Numbered from the stretch's first letter, positions 35,905 to 44,427 are shown. The stretch is 64,000 nt of DNA from Bacillus sp. FJAT-26390 (GCF_001682865.1 NZ_MAQX01000001.1:372001-436000); one strand, 5' to 3'. A program made the numbers and translations. Notes: generated by a model from the sequence alone, not told the origin.

Positions 35905-35929
35905 TTGGCAGGAGAGGGGCGGCAGCGTG

Positions 35930-36235
35930 TGCGTGCTTACAGGCCGAGCTCGACGTGTGGATAGGCTCGAACGGGAGACGTAAGCGCATAGATGTGCTTA
36001 CAGAGCCACAGCAGCTCGAGATAGTACTCTATTAAGAACCTAGATGTGCTTACAGCTGAGAATAGCTTGTGGGCAGGCTCGAATGGGAGTCGTATGCACA
36101 CATGTGTGACAGCTTCAGCGTAACTCGAGATTGAGCGCTTATAGAACCTATGCGTGCTTACAGGCTAAGATAATCGTGCAGGTAAACTCGAATGACAGAG
36201 CCATAAGCACAAATATGAGCTTACGTAGATTCGAG
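35930..36235. repeat. Imperfect tandem repeats of about 110 bp
   Basis: The word GTGCTTAC recurs at 35933, 35994, 36046 and 36154, with degenerate forms near 36103 and 36215, i.e. a 51-61-base half unit and a 108-113-base full unit present nearly three times. Other shared words are GGCTCGAA-GGGAG, AACTCGAGAT and AGAACCTA. In each full unit GTGCTTAC is followed about 45 bases later by an inverted partner (GTAAGCGCA, GTATGCACA, ATAAGCAC), so each can fold. The last half unit runs into the 3' end of the nuclease gene. No coding frame explains it. Confidence 0.75.
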
Positions 36236-36901
36236 AAACGCCGCTTGCCGTTCGGGGTTTATTTTGTAGCAGCGGATTCTTTTTGTGCCGTTGCCCGCTG
36301 GCAGAAGCATTTGTTTTTGTACCATGCTGTGCAGCAATTTTTGAGCATCTCTTTTTTTGACTTTTAAGAGAGCGATGACGTCGGATGGGCGGATAGGATA
36401 ATCCAAACAGGCTGAATATTTTAATATCTCTAGCTGCAGGAATTCCTCTGCGCCGGATTCATGCTTTTTTCCAATCAAGCTCTTGCCAACAAATTGTTGA
36501 AGGAGCTGCTGGCACATGTGCGGCTTATCTTTGATGTCGTCATAGGAGAAGCGCAAAACGGTCCAACCGTCGAGGACCAGGTGGTTTTGGCGCATGAAGG
36601 AAGCAGAAAACGGCCAACGAGTCATTTCTGTGGAATGTGCGCGGCAGCCATCGAGTTCAATGGCGAGCTGCAAGCCATCTCTTAAATATGCAAAATCCAA
36701 ATAGCACGTACCATCACGAAAGCCGGAAGCCTCATACTCCGGATACAACCCGTCCAGCTCCTTAAAAGCGGGGTACCAAACCAATTCTACAAATTGCTTT
36801 TCAGCATGGCCAAGACCCTGCTCAAGCCTTTGCCTACTTTCCCCCTCGCGTGATTTCAGGTTTATTTCCAGCCAACGCTCGTAATCAGAATGAAACGACA
36901 T
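36221..36901 (-). CDS. DUF559/Vsr-like endonuclease-fold protein
   Basis: A 226-residue protein whose central part (about 60-140) looks like the restriction-endonuclease-like fold of DUF559 and Vsr proteins. The active-site pattern is TCYLDFAY (Asp69) and AIELDG (Glu82, Asp84), followed by the typical DGWTVLRFSYDDI. Residues 165-215 resemble a winged-helix domain (PSDVIALLKVKKRDAQKLLH). Nuclease activity is inference from the fold. The ATG at 36901 has GGAGGAGG upstream; the frame is open for 66 more codons, but a promoter and a terminator hairpin lie there. It is the only minus-strand gene between ftsZ and spoIIGA, with tandem repeats touching its 3' end. Partner genes are not seen. Confidence 0.75.
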   Translation of the reverse strand: MSFHSDYERWLEINLKSREGESRQRLEQGLGHAEKQFVELVWYPAFKELDGLYPEYEASGFRDGTCYLDFAYLRDGLQLAIELDGCRAHSTEMTRWPFSASFMRQNHLVLDGWTVLRFSYDDIKDKPHMCQQLLQQFVGKSLIGKKHESGAEEFLQLEILKYSACLDYPIRPSDVIALLKVKKRDAQKLLHSMVQKQMLLPAGNGTKRIRCYKINPERQAAFLEST

Positions 36902-36920
36902 GTATACTCGCCTCCTCCAT

Positions 36921-36966
36921 AAAATAAAAAAACCGCCTACTTCGGGAAAAATCCCGAGGCAAGCGG
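36921..36966 (-). terminator. Terminator/attenuator before the DUF559 gene
   Basis: On the minus strand CCGCTTGCCTCGGGA pairs with TCCCGAAGTAGGCGG (a few G-U or mismatched pairs) and is followed by seven T residues. It ends about 20 bases before the nuclease start codon and begins about 30 bases after a good promoter, so it should stop most transcripts before the gene unless relieved. Confidence 0.75.
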
Positions 36967-36997
36967 CGTGCTTCGCTGCTTTATGTCTATAATTGGA

Positions 36998-37026
36998 ATC
37001 ATACTCTATTTCCGAACGCTGAACAA
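36998..37026 (-). promoter_or_regulatory. Sigma-A promoter of the DUF559 leader
   Basis: On the minus strand TTGTTC (37026-37021) and TATGAT (37003-36998) are 17 bases apart. Transcription would start near 36990 and reach the terminator hairpin within about 30 bases. Together they define a short leader RNA. Confidence 0.65.
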
Positions 37027-37428
37027 GCAAGATAACCCCGTTCTTTGATTCATCATTTACCGCTGTTCGCAAACCAATCAAAACGACAAAATCAACCATC
37101 AGCCATTCGTATAATAAACAGCCACTTCAAGAGAATTCCCTTCACAGAAGAAGGGCGTTGCAAAGCTTCCAGCAACCAAAGCGTTTCACCATTATATAGC
37201 TTTGATTTAAAACCTGCTTTTTGATTCAAGGACGCTTTCCTAACCATTCAAATTGAAAAGTCAAGCAAAATAGCAGGCGGTTTTTATACAGATACTCGAC
37301 AAAAAAAGATATGTCATGCTGTCATGAATAGACAGACTTTGAAATAGGATTTTAATATACTAGTCTCAATCGTTCTCCCGGGTGCCGGCTGCAGGCCCGT
37401 TTACCGCCAATGCAGGAAGGTGACCGAA
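37027..37428. other. Non-coding region before spoIIGA
   Basis: About 400 bases without a supported gene. A small hairpin CCCTTC/GAAGGG lies at about 37138-37155. A larger hairpin joins AAAACCTGCT near 37210 to AGCAGGCGGTTTTTA near 37273-37287; with its T-run it resembles a plus-strand terminator, though no transcript is known to reach it. The spoIIGA control region follows (see separate entry). Confidence 0.4.
37296..37361 (+). promoter_or_regulatory. Candidate Spo0A-controlled spoIIG promoter
   Basis: A Spo0A-box-like TTTTTGTCGA lies on the minus strand at about 37296-37305, followed by two TGTCATG words (37312 and 37320). Downstream, TAGACA (37329-37334) and TATACT (37356-37361) are 21 bases apart. 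The B. subtilis spoIIG promoter is a sigma-A promoter with an unusually long spacer activated by Spo0A from upstream boxes; the layout here resembles it, but the match is by eye. Confidence 0.45.
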
Positions 37429-38346
37429 GTGGCTATTTATGTGGATGTTATGTTTTTGCGAGAGCTGCTTGTTGATGGTGCTATTCTATTAACTTCCGCG
37501 TGGGCCCGTCATCTTAAACCACGGCCTTGGCGGGTGTTATTGGCTTCTGCTGTCGGAGCTTGTTATGTCGTATTAATGCTTTTTCCGCAATTATCCTTTT
37601 TATTTACATTAGCCGTAAAAATTGGGATGTCGCTTTTGATGGTGTGGATTGCGTTTGGGTTTGCGTCCATTCAGCATTTTTTGAGGAATGTCGCGGCATT
37701 CTATGCGGTTAACTTTGTTGCCGCCGGCGCGGTGCTTGGGCTTTATTATTTGTTCATGCAAGGGTCCGGTGAAGTTTGGAGGACGATTACGTTCGTAAAC
37801 GGCAGCATGCGCGTGGAGCTCAAGATGGGATTGTTTTATTTAATTGCTGCGTTTTGTATCGGACTGTATATATACCGTACCGTATTGACGCAAAAACGAG
37901 AAAGGGAGCTGGTGCAAACTCATTTGGCAGAGGTCAAAATAACGATTGGAGACCGTATTCAAACCTGCGTTGGCTTGATTGACACCGGCAATCAGCTCTA
38001 TGATCCGTTAACACGGACGCCGGTCATGGTAATGGAAGCTTCATTATGGCAAGATGATTTGCCCGAATCGTGGTTGAATAGCATACGAGATGCACAAGTA
38101 GATCGTCTTGTAGCGGGAATGGATGAACAGCCCTTCGTGTGGCAGGATAGGCTTCGTCTCGTTCCATTCAGAGGTGTCAACCGGGGGTCACAGTTCATGC
38201 TAGCGATAAAGCCGGATGCGGTTGAGATTACTAGGGAAGGACAAGTATTTGAAACGCGGAAGGTGCTTATCGGGCTTGACGGCGGAAAGCTAACGTCTGA
38301 TGGGGCATATCGAGCCATTATCCATCCGTCTATGGTACAACAATAA
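37429..38346 (+). CDS. spoIIGA: Pro-sigma-E processing protease SpoIIGA
   Basis: Membrane aspartic protease of the mother cell that cleaves the pro-sequence from sigma-E after a signal from the forespore protein SpoIIR. The 305 residues have five membrane helices in the first 150 residues, then a soluble protease domain with the catalytic motif [12 protein letters not shown] (Asp185). The GTG at 37429 gives [17 protein letters not shown], which lines up with the B. subtilis start and lies behind AGGAAGGTGA; a GTG three codons earlier overlaps the ribosome site. sigE follows after 37 bases, the classical spoIIG operon. Confidence 0.93.
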   Translation: MAIYVDVMFLRELLVDGAILLTSAWARHLKPRPWRVLLASAVGACYVVLMLFPQLSFLFTLAVKIGMSLLMVWIAFGFASIQHFLRNVAAFYAVNFVAAGAVLGLYYLFMQGSGEVWRTITFVNGSMRVELKMGLFYLIAAFCIGLYIYRTVLTQKRERELVQTHLAEVKITIGDRIQTCVGLIDTGNQLYDPLTRTPVMVMEASLWQDDLPESWLNSIRDAQVDRLVAGMDEQPFVWQDRLRLVPFRGVNRGSQFMLAIKPDAVEITREGQVFETRKVLIGLDGGKLTSDGAYRAIIHPSMVQQ

Positions 38347-38383
38347 AACCGTATGCTCATACAAACGAGGAGGGATGGGCCTG

Positions 38384-39106
38384 ATGCTCGTCAAGTACAA
38401 ATTGATCCTTCAGTTATACTATTATCGCATTATGTTTTTATTCGGATTAAAAAGTGAAGAAATTTATTACATCGGTGGTAGTGAAGCGCTTCCACCGCCA
38501 TTAACACGCGAAGAGGAAGAATATTTGCTGGAAAAGCTGCCTACAGGCGACACGGCTATTCGTGCAATGCTGATTGAACGGAATTTAAGACTCGTCGTGT
38601 ACATCGCCCGTAAGTTTGAAAATACCGGCATTCATATTGAAGATCTCGTATCGATAGGCGCGATTGGTCTCATTAAGGCGGTAAATACGTTTGATCCGGA
38701 AAAAAAGATCAAGCTTGCGACTTATGCCTCGCGCTGTATCGAAAATGAAATATTGATGTACTTGCGCCGCAACAGCAAGACCCGTACGGAAGTATCCTTT
38801 GACGAGCCGCTTAACATTGATTGGGATGGCAATGAGCTGCTATTATCCGATGTGCTCGGCACCGAGAACGATACGATTTATCGGAATATCGAAGAGCAGG
38901 TTGACCGCAAGCTGCTTCATAAAGCGCTGGATAAGCTGTCAGAGCGCGAGCGGATTATTATGGAGCTGCGCTTCGGCCTTGCCGATGGCGAGGAGAAAAC
39001 GCAAAAGGATGTGGCCGATCTTCTTGGCATTTCGCAGTCGTATATTTCGCGTTTAGAGAAGCGGATTATAAAAAGGCTTCGAAAAGAATTTAACAAAATG
39101 GTGTAA
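38384..39106 (+). CDS. sigE: RNA polymerase sigma-E factor precursor
   Basis: Mother-cell sporulation sigma factor, made as an inactive precursor. The 240 residues begin with a hydrophobic and basic pro-sequence (about 1-29) leading to [19 protein letters not shown], the region cleaved by SpoIIGA. Region 2 shows [22 protein letters not shown] and [22 protein letters not shown]; region 4 shows [13 protein letters not shown]. The ATG at 38384 is preferred because the ATG at 38375 directly abuts GAGGAGGG. sigG follows after about 100 bases. Confidence 0.97.
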   Translation: MLVKYKLILQLYYYRIMFLFGLKSEEIYYIGGSEALPPPLTREEEEYLLEKLPTGDTAIRAMLIERNLRLVVYIARKFENTGIHIEDLVSIGAIGLIKAVNTFDPEKKIKLATYASRCIENEILMYLRRNSKTRTEVSFDEPLNIDWDGNELLLSDVLGTENDTIYRNIEEQVDRKLLHKALDKLSERERIIMELRFGLADGEEKTQKDVADLLGISQSYISRLEKRIIKRLRKEFNKMV

Positions 39107-39161
39107 GCCCGCACCCCGCTTGCAGTTGTCGAACGATGTCGCAATAGGAATAAAAAGGCCA

Positions 39162-39201
39162 CCCAAGGAGATAATGTACATTAATGTTTCTCCTTGGGAG
39201 G
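39162..39201 (+). promoter_or_regulatory. Hairpin covering the sigG ribosome site
   Basis: A perfect 10-bp stem (39162-39171 with 39189-39198, CCCAAGGAGA with TCTCCTTGGG) and a 17-base loop lie just before sigG. The ribosome site GGGAGG (39196-39201) has its first three bases in the stem, so the hairpin should lower translation. In B. subtilis a leader hairpin limits sigma-G translation as well. Confidence 0.75.
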
Positions 39202-39209
39202 TAATCACG

Positions 39210-39992
39210 TTGACCCGAAATAAAGTCGAGATCTGTGGAGTGGATACTTCGAAACTGCCTGTCCTAAATAATGTCGAGATGAGAGAATTGTTTACGGCAT
39301 TGCAAACCCGCAACGAGTGGGCAGCAAGAGAGAAATTAGTAAACGGCAACCTGCGGCTTGTGCTTAGCGTTATACAACGGTTTAACAATAGGGGAGAGTT
39401 TGTGGACGACTTATTCCAAGTCGGCTGCATCGGACTTATGAAGGCGATAGATAATTTTGACCTTAGCCAAAATGTCAAATTTTCCACCTATGCCGTACCG
39501 ATGATTATCGGAGAAATACGCCGTTACTTGCGAGACAACAACCCGATTCGTGTCTCACGAAGCTTGAGGGATATCGCCTATAAGGCACTTCAAGTAAGAG
39601 ATAGCTTGACGAACAAAAATTCACGCGAACCGACGATTTTTGAAATATCCGAGGCGCTGAATGTTCCGAAGGAAGACGTCGTCTTTGCGCTTGACGCTAT
39701 CCAAGATCCGGTTTCCTTGTTTGAACCGATCTACCATGACGGCGGAGATCCGATCTATGTCATGGATCAAATTAGCGACGAGCGGAATAAGGATGTCTCG
39801 TGGATCGAAGAGATTGCGCTTCGCGAGGCGATGCACAAGCTGAATGATCGAGAAAAAATGATTTTGTCCATGCGTTTTTTTGAAGGAAAAACACAAATGG
39901 AGGTCGCCGACGAAATCGGGATCTCGCAGGCGCAAGTATCACGTTTGGAGAAGTCAGCCATTCAGCAAATGCAAAAGCATGTTAAAACATGA
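39210..39992 (+). CDS. sigG: RNA polymerase sigma-G factor
   Basis: Forespore sigma factor for late sporulation genes. The TTG at 39210, 8 bases after GGGAGG, gives 260 residues, exactly the B. subtilis length, with the typical N-terminus TRNKVEICGVDTSKLPVL that binds the anti-sigma factor. Region 2 has NLRLVLSVIQRFNNRGEFVDD and FSTYAVPMIIGEIRRYLRD; region 4 has GISQAQVSRLEKSA. The upstream hairpin sequesters the ribosome site. A Spo0A-box-like TTGTCGAA lies at 39126-39133 in the sigE-sigG gap. The use of a TTG start and a masked ribosome site both point to low translation. Confidence 0.96.
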   Translation: MTRNKVEICGVDTSKLPVLNNVEMRELFTALQTRNEWAAREKLVNGNLRLVLSVIQRFNNRGEFVDDLFQVGCIGLMKAIDNFDLSQNVKFSTYAVPMIIGEIRRYLRDNNPIRVSRSLRDIAYKALQVRDSLTNKNSREPTIFEISEALNVPKEDVVFALDAIQDPVSLFEPIYHDGGDPIYVMDQISDERNKDVSWIEEIALREAMHKLNDREKMILSMRFFEGKTQMEVADEIGISQAQVSRLEKSAIQQMQKHVKT

Positions 39993-40004
39993 GTTGAAGC
40001 TTGA

Positions 40005-40030
40005 AAAACGGTGCCGCGAGGCATCGTTTT
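40005..40030 (+). terminator. Terminator after sigG
   Basis: AAACGGTGCC pairs with GGCATCGTTT around GCGA (one G-U), followed by TTTT. Confidence 0.8.
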
Positions 40031-40285
40031 TTTGTGTGCAATCGAATTTAACTAACGATGCTTGCTATCTTTGCCCTCATTCGAGCCGCACATGATGGCA
40101 AGCAGCTGCCGCACCTTTTGCTTCGCATCCAATGCCTGGTGCTGCCGGACCAATGTGCATTAAAAAAATATATGCCGATCAAGCTGCTCGTTTTTTTGAG
40201 AAGAAGGACATTTTGGGCAAATTGCTCATATAGTTATAGGAGAGGCAAACGGACGATCACTCTACTTGAAAAGTGGTGAACGGAA

Positions 40286-40567
40286 ATGAAAATATCTGAT
40301 TTTCAGACGAAGGACGTTATTAACATTGTAGATGGGAAGAAGCTCGGACAAATATCCGACTTGGAGCTTGATCTGCGGCAAGGGCGCATCGATTCTATCG
40401 TAGTGCCGCAATTTACGAAGTTTCTAGGTATGTTCGGAGGCGGCGGTACGGAGGTTGTCATTCCATGGCGCAACATCGTTAAGATCGGAGCGGACGTTGT
40501 GCTTGTCAGAATGGACGACACAAAGCAGCTGCGCGCCGAGGAAGATGATTTGCACGCTCGCTCGTAA
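40286..40567 (+). CDS. ylmC: YlmC/YmxH family PRC-barrel protein
   Basis: A 93-residue PRC-barrel protein. Seen are MKISDFQTKDVINIVDGKKLG and the block GRIDSIVVPQF, then a glycine-rich loop MFGGGGTEVVIPWRNI, all typical of the YlmC/YmxH sporulation family. Its function is unknown. GTGGTGA is the ribosome site. The 293-base gap after sigG holds a terminator and no gene that I can support; a promoter for the ylm unit is expected there. B. subtilis has ylmA (an ABC ATPase) before ylmC, which is absent here. Confidence 0.82.
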   Translation: MKISDFQTKDVINIVDGKKLGQISDLELDLRQGRIDSIVVPQFTKFLGMFGGGGTEVVIPWRNIVKIGADVVLVRMDDTKQLRAEEDDLHARS

Positions 40568-40671
40568 CACGGTAAACTGTGTCTAGACGAATGGAAGGAT
40601 TGTACAGCAAGCCTGAGCACAGCGAGCAGCTGGGTTTGCTAACCAAGCCTTTAATTAGAGGTGAGAGATAA

Positions 40672-41523
40672 ATGGATGCTTTTAAACCTATCCAATCAGC
40701 GAAGGGGCCTTCGCTTTTTTTGTTGTCCGAATGGAATGCCCGGGATGAGCGGTTGACGGTTGGCTTTACGGGAAGAGATGGCGGCGTTAGCAAAGCGCCT
40801 TGGTCGTCTTTCAATATGGGCCTGCATGTGGGAGACCTTGATGAAGCGGTGATAGCGAATCGACAATTGCTGGCTGATGCTGTCGGCTGGCCGTTTGAAG
40901 CGTGGACTTGCGCCGAGCAGGTGCATGGCAACCGCGTGCACCAGGTTACCGAGGCAGATAAGGGACGCGGCAGGGCGACTTTAAACGATGTGCTAAAGGA
41001 TTGCGACGCGATCATGACCGACGTACCGGACGTGCTGCTGACTTCATTTTATGCAGATTGCGTGCCGCTCTACTTCTACGATGCCGAGCATAATGCGATT
41101 GCGCTTGCGCATGCCGGATGGAAGGGGACTGTGCAGCAAATTGCTACGGAGACGGTACAGGCTATGGTGAGTGCTTATGGAACGAACCCGCAATTGCTGC
41201 GTGCTGCAATAGGGCCTTCAATTGGAGGCTGCTGCTACGAGGTTGACGGACCGGTTATAAACCAAGTACAGCAGCTACTAGACCGCCTAGGGTTGCAGGG
41301 TGAAGAAGCGGAAGCGATGCTGAAGAGAGAGGGCAATGGCAAAGCGAACTTAGACTTGAAAGAAATAAACCGACAGATTATGATAAAAGCAGGAATTTTG
41401 CCGATACGTATCGAATTAACAGAGTGGTGCACCGGATGCAGGCGGGATTTATTTTTTTCCCATCGCAAAGAAGGTGGCATGACCGGCCGAATGGCCAGTT
41501 GGATCGGCATTCGGGAGAGGTGA
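40672..41523 (+). CDS. pgeF: Peptidoglycan editing factor PgeF (YlmD, laccase-domain)
   Basis: Members of this family use a metal-bound active site; in E. coli the homologue removes wrongly built UDP-MurNAc peptides containing L-Ser, while others deaminate adenosine or oxidise phenols. The 283 residues show the metal ligands in EQVHGNRVH, SFYADCVPLYF and ALAHAGWKGT, and IGPSIGGCCYEV and WCTGCRRDLFFSHR near the end. GAGGTGAG precedes the ATG. It heads the contiguous ylmD-ylmE-sepF-ylmG-ylmH block. Confidence 0.9.
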   Translation: MDAFKPIQSAKGPSLFLLSEWNARDERLTVGFTGRDGGVSKAPWSSFNMGLHVGDLDEAVIANRQLLADAVGWPFEAWTCAEQVHGNRVHQVTEADKGRGRATLNDVLKDCDAIMTDVPDVLLTSFYADCVPLYFYDAEHNAIALAHAGWKGTVQQIATETVQAMVSAYGTNPQLLRAAIGPSIGGCCYEVDGPVINQVQQLLDRLGLQGEEAEAMLKREGNGKANLDLKEINRQIMIKAGILPIRIELTEWCTGCRRDLFFSHRKEGGMTGRMASWIGIRER

Positions 41524-41529
41524 AGCATA

Positions 41530-42246
41530 ATGACTACTTTACAGGATAGAATTCAGCTCGTTGAGGAGCGCATCCAGAAGGCTTGCGACCGTTCAGGACG
41601 AAGCAGGGATGAGATTCAAATCATTGCGGTCACTAAGTATGTGTCCTTGAATACGACAAAGGCTGCATTTGAGCAAGGCTTGCGCCATCTTGGCGAGAAC
41701 CGCTGGAAAGTCGCCCAGGAGAAATGGGAAGCGATCAGCGGCAACGCCGATCAAGACGCGGACGAGCAGCCCATTTGGCATTTCATCGGTTCATTGCAAA
41801 CGAATAAAGTGAAAGACGTCATCGGGAAGTTTACATACATGCATTCGTTGGACAGGCTGTCGCTTGCGGAAGCCATCCACAAGCGGGCTTCGCAGCTTGG
41901 CATTATTGTTCCTTGCTTCATTCAAGTCAATGTCTCAGGGGAAGATTCCAAGCAAGGCCTTGAACCGGAGCAGCTATTCACATTTGTGGAGCAGCTGGGT
42001 GAGTTTCCTTCGATAAAGCCAATTGGACTGATGACGATGGCTCCCTATGAGGCGGAACCCGAGCAAACCAGGTCAGTATTTAGAGCTTTACGAGAGCTAC
42101 GGGATGAGTTGCAGCAGCGCCCGGAACTTCCAAATACCATCACCCATCTATCAATGGGCATGTCGAATGATTTTGATGTTGCGATTGAAGAAGGAGCGAC
42201 ATGGATTCGCCTTGGTACGATTCTAGTAGGGAAAGAGGAGGAATAA
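41530..42246 (+). CDS. ylmE: YggS-family pyridoxal phosphate homeostasis protein
   Basis: Binds pyridoxal phosphate and buffers its pool; loss disturbs amino acid and vitamin B6 metabolism. The 238 residues form one TIM-barrel domain with the PLP lysine in IIAVTKYVS (about 36), GLRHLGENRWKVAQ, HFIGSLQTNKVKDV, GLMTMAPYE, and LSMGMSNDFDVAIEEGATWI with phosphate-binding residues. The gene starts six bases after pgeF and is followed by sepF after three bases. Confidence 0.93.
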   Translation: MTTLQDRIQLVEERIQKACDRSGRSRDEIQIIAVTKYVSLNTTKAAFEQGLRHLGENRWKVAQEKWEAISGNADQDADEQPIWHFIGSLQTNKVKDVIGKFTYMHSLDRLSLAEAIHKRASQLGIIVPCFIQVNVSGEDSKQGLEPEQLFTFVEQLGEFPSIKPIGLMTMAPYEAEPEQTRSVFRALRELRDELQQRPELPNTITHLSMGMSNDFDVAIEEGATWIRLGTILVGKEEE

Positions 42247-42249
42247 AGG

Positions 42250-42699
42250 ATGAGTGTCATGAACCGTTTTATGAGCTTTCTTGGCTTGCAGGACGAAGAA
42301 GAAGTCGTTGAGAGAGAACGGGTCGTACAGCAGGAAGAACAAGAAGCTGAAACTTCTCCCTTTGAAGCACGTAAAAACACAAAGAGCAATAATGTTGTTA
42401 GCATTCACTCGCAGAAAAATGTCAGAGTTGTGCTTAGCGAGCCCCGTTCTTATGATGAAGCACAAGAAATTGCCGACCATTTGCGTTCACGCCGTGCCGT
42501 CATCGTCAATTTGCAACGCGTTCGCAATGATCTTGCTGTTCGGATTGTTGATTTCCTAAGCGGTACAGTGTACGCTTTAGGCGGGAGCATCTCTAAGCTA
42601 GGCCCCAATATTTTTCTGTGCACGCCGGATTCAGTGGAAATTCAAGGTGCTATTACAGAAATGCTGGCCGAGGAGAACGACTACAATAAAATGAGGTGA
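42250..42699 (+). CDS. sepF: Cell division protein SepF
   Basis: Membrane anchor and bundler of FtsZ filaments. The 149 residues start with a short amphipathic membrane-binding helix [15 protein letters not shown], then an acidic linker (about 12-45), and end with the SepF domain with [21 protein letters not shown] and [22 protein letters not shown] precedes the ATG. The gene lies in the ylm block as in most Firmicutes, and its partner FtsZ is encoded 7 kb upstream. Confidence 0.94.
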   Translation: MSVMNRFMSFLGLQDEEEVVERERVVQQEEQEAETSPFEARKNTKSNNVVSIHSQKNVRVVLSEPRSYDEAQEIADHLRSRRAVIVNLQRVRNDLAVRIVDFLSGTVYALGGSISKLGPNIFLCTPDSVEIQGAITEMLAEENDYNKMR

Positions 42700-42706
42700 C
42701 CTTGAG

Positions 42707-42979
42707 TTGTTAAATAGTGTTGAAGGCGCGATTAATACGCTGCAAAGTATTTACAGTTTTATGATCATTGGATATGTGCTTCTGTCATGGCTGCCTAATG
42801 CTCGCGAGAGCTTTATCGGTGTGTTTCTTGGCAAGATGGTAGAACCGTATCTCGGAATATTCCGGAGATTTATCCCGCCGATTGGCGGCATGCTAGATCT
42901 GTCGCCTATCATAGCACTGTTCGCTTTGCGTTTCGTAGCGTACGGCTTGATTGCAGTAATCGGATTCTTTATTAATTAA
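42707..42979 (+). CDS. ylmG: YggT-family membrane protein YlmG
   Basis: A 90-residue membrane protein with two helices (about 10-28 and 68-88) joined by a loop with VEPYLGIFRRFIPPIGGMLDLSP shared across the YggT family. It is thought to help division or membrane protein organisation; its exact role is not known. The TTG start is behind GAGGTGA. It lies between sepF and ylmH. Confidence 0.88.
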   Translation: MLNSVEGAINTLQSIYSFMIIGYVLLSWLPNARESFIGVFLGKMVEPYLGIFRRFIPPIGGMLDLSPIIALFALRFVAYGLIAVIGFFIN

Positions 42980-42993
42980 AGGAATGAGATCGT

Positions 42994-43776
42994 ATGAAAC
43001 AAGGAATATATGATCATTTCCACCCCGATGAGAAACCTTTTGTCGATCGGGCGGAGGAATGGATAGAGCGGTCCGCACAGCAGCATGAGCTGAAGCGGAC
43101 CGATTTTTTAGACCCTAGGCAAGCGCAGATCTTGACGATATTAGCTAACCGGAATCCTGACGTAAGCGTTCGCCTTGATGGCGGCAGCGAACAGGCGGAA
43201 CGGAAGCGGGCCATTATCGGGCCGGATTACCGCAGCTTGGACGACGAGGCGATTGGCATTTCTGTTCTAGCAGTCAACGGGCCTGGACAAGCTAGCCTCG
43301 AGCTTGATCATGGTGATTTTTTGGGCGCTTTGCTCGGACTTGGCATTAAAAGAGACCGAATTGGTGACATCTATGTGCATGAACATTTTTGCCATATCAT
43401 CGTTATGGACGAAATTGCCGATTACTTAAATATACACTTAAGACAGGTACACCGAATAAATGTTCTGACGGATGTCCTTCCGCTATCTGAACTGCGGACC
43501 GTAGTGCCGAAGCTGGAGGAAATGAGCTTGTCTGTCGCATCCATGCGACTGGACGGCATAGCAAGCGACGTCTACCGGATCAGCAGATCCAAAATCGTCG
43601 ATCCGATACGAGCAGGCAGATGCCGGGTTAACTGGAAATCGGAAGAGGACCCTTCCGAGCAGCTTCGCGCTGGAGACGTTGTGTCTTTCAAGGGTCTAGG
43701 CCGATTTAAAGTGCTGGAAGTCGATGGTGTGACAAAAAAAGGCAGAATCCGCGTCAGGATAGGCAAATTTATTTGA
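42994..43776 (+). CDS. ylmH: RNA-binding S4 domain protein YlmH
   Basis: A 260-residue protein with a C-terminal S4 RNA-binding domain (about 185-240; MRLDGIASDVYRISRSK and VNWKSEEDPSEQLRAGDVVS). Recent work on B. subtilis links YlmH to rescue of stalled large ribosomal subunits carrying peptidyl-tRNA; that it does so here is inference. The N-terminal domain has IYDHFHPDEKPFVDRAEEW, and the middle has GDFLGALLGLGIKRDRIGDI. AAAGGAA serves as ribosome site. Confidence 0.9.
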   Translation: MKQGIYDHFHPDEKPFVDRAEEWIERSAQQHELKRTDFLDPRQAQILTILANRNPDVSVRLDGGSEQAERKRAIIGPDYRSLDDEAIGISVLAVNGPGQASLELDHGDFLGALLGLGIKRDRIGDIYVHEHFCHIIVMDEIADYLNIHLRQVHRINVLTDVLPLSELRTVVPKLEEMSLSVASMRLDGIASDVYRISRSKIVDPIRAGRCRVNWKSEEDPSEQLRAGDVVSFKGLGRFKVLEVDGVTKKGRIRVRIGKFI

Positions 43777-43872
43777 GCGATTGCAGGATTTTACATGCAG
43801 TTGTCGAATGTGTTCTCATTAAATAGTGTAATCCGGTTGCCAGAGTCACAAATACCATGAGGAGGTGCGCCA

Positions 43873-44370
43873 ATGCCTTTATCGCCATTGGACATACATA
43901 ACAAAGAGTTTGGCCGGAGATTGCGCGGCTATGACGAGGATGAAGTAAACGAATTTCTAGATCAAGTCATTAAAGACTATGAGTCGCTCATTCGTGAAAA
44001 TAAAGAGCTGCAAAACCAATTGCTTGGTCTGCAGGAAAGATTGAATCATTTTACAAATATCGAAGAAACATTAAGCAAGACGATTATCGTTGCGCAAGAA
44101 GCGGCTGATGAGGTAAGAAACAACGCGAAGAAGGAAGCGCAGCTCATCATTAAGGAATCGGAGAAAAATGCCGATCGCATTATTAACGATTCGCTCGCGA
44201 AGTCTCGCAAGGTTTCGCTTGAGGTTGAAGAGCTTAAGAAACAAGCTTCCGTGTATCGCGCACGTTTCCGTACGCTAGTAGAAGCGCAGCTTGAACTGCT
44301 CACCGTAGACGGCTGGGATACGCTTGAGCCAAAAGCTAGACAGACGGAGCACGAGCTGACCCTCGGATAA
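43873..44370 (+). CDS. divIVA: Division site and polarity protein DivIVA
   Basis: Coiled-coil protein that binds strongly curved membrane at poles and septa. The 165 residues begin with the lipid-binding region PLSPLDIHNKEFGRRLRGYD and continue with coiled coils (about 28-60 and 70-145). AGGAGGTG precedes the ATG. A 96-base gap separates it from ylmH; it contains TTGTCG at 43801 with a possible weak -10 about 17-19 bases on, so divIVA may have its own promoter. Confidence 0.94.
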   Translation: MPLSPLDIHNKEFGRRLRGYDEDEVNEFLDQVIKDYESLIRENKELQNQLLGLQERLNHFTNIEETLSKTIIVAQEAADEVRNNAKKEAQLIIKESEKNADRIINDSLAKSRKVSLEVEELKKQASVYRARFRTLVEAQLELLTVDGWDTLEPKARQTEHELTLG

Positions 44371-44397
44371 ACTTACGACAAATAGGCGAATTGACAT

Positions 44398-44427
44398 TTG
44401 ACATTTGGCCTGTTGTTAAGCTATAAC
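44398..44427 (+). promoter_or_regulatory. Sigma-A promoter of ileS
   Basis: TTGACA (44398-44403) and TATAAC (44422-44427) with an 18-base spacer precede the T-box leader. A second TTGACA begins seven bases upstream at 44391. Confidence 0.65.

Noticed and set aside
35930..36235. CRISPR array
   Set aside because: The repeats are imperfect, 110 bases long and lack the exact repeat and unique spacer pattern; no cas genes are near.
36902..37099. N-terminal extension of the DUF559-type gene
   Set aside because: The extra 66 codons overlap a good promoter and a strong terminator, while the ATG at 36901 has a perfect ribosome site.
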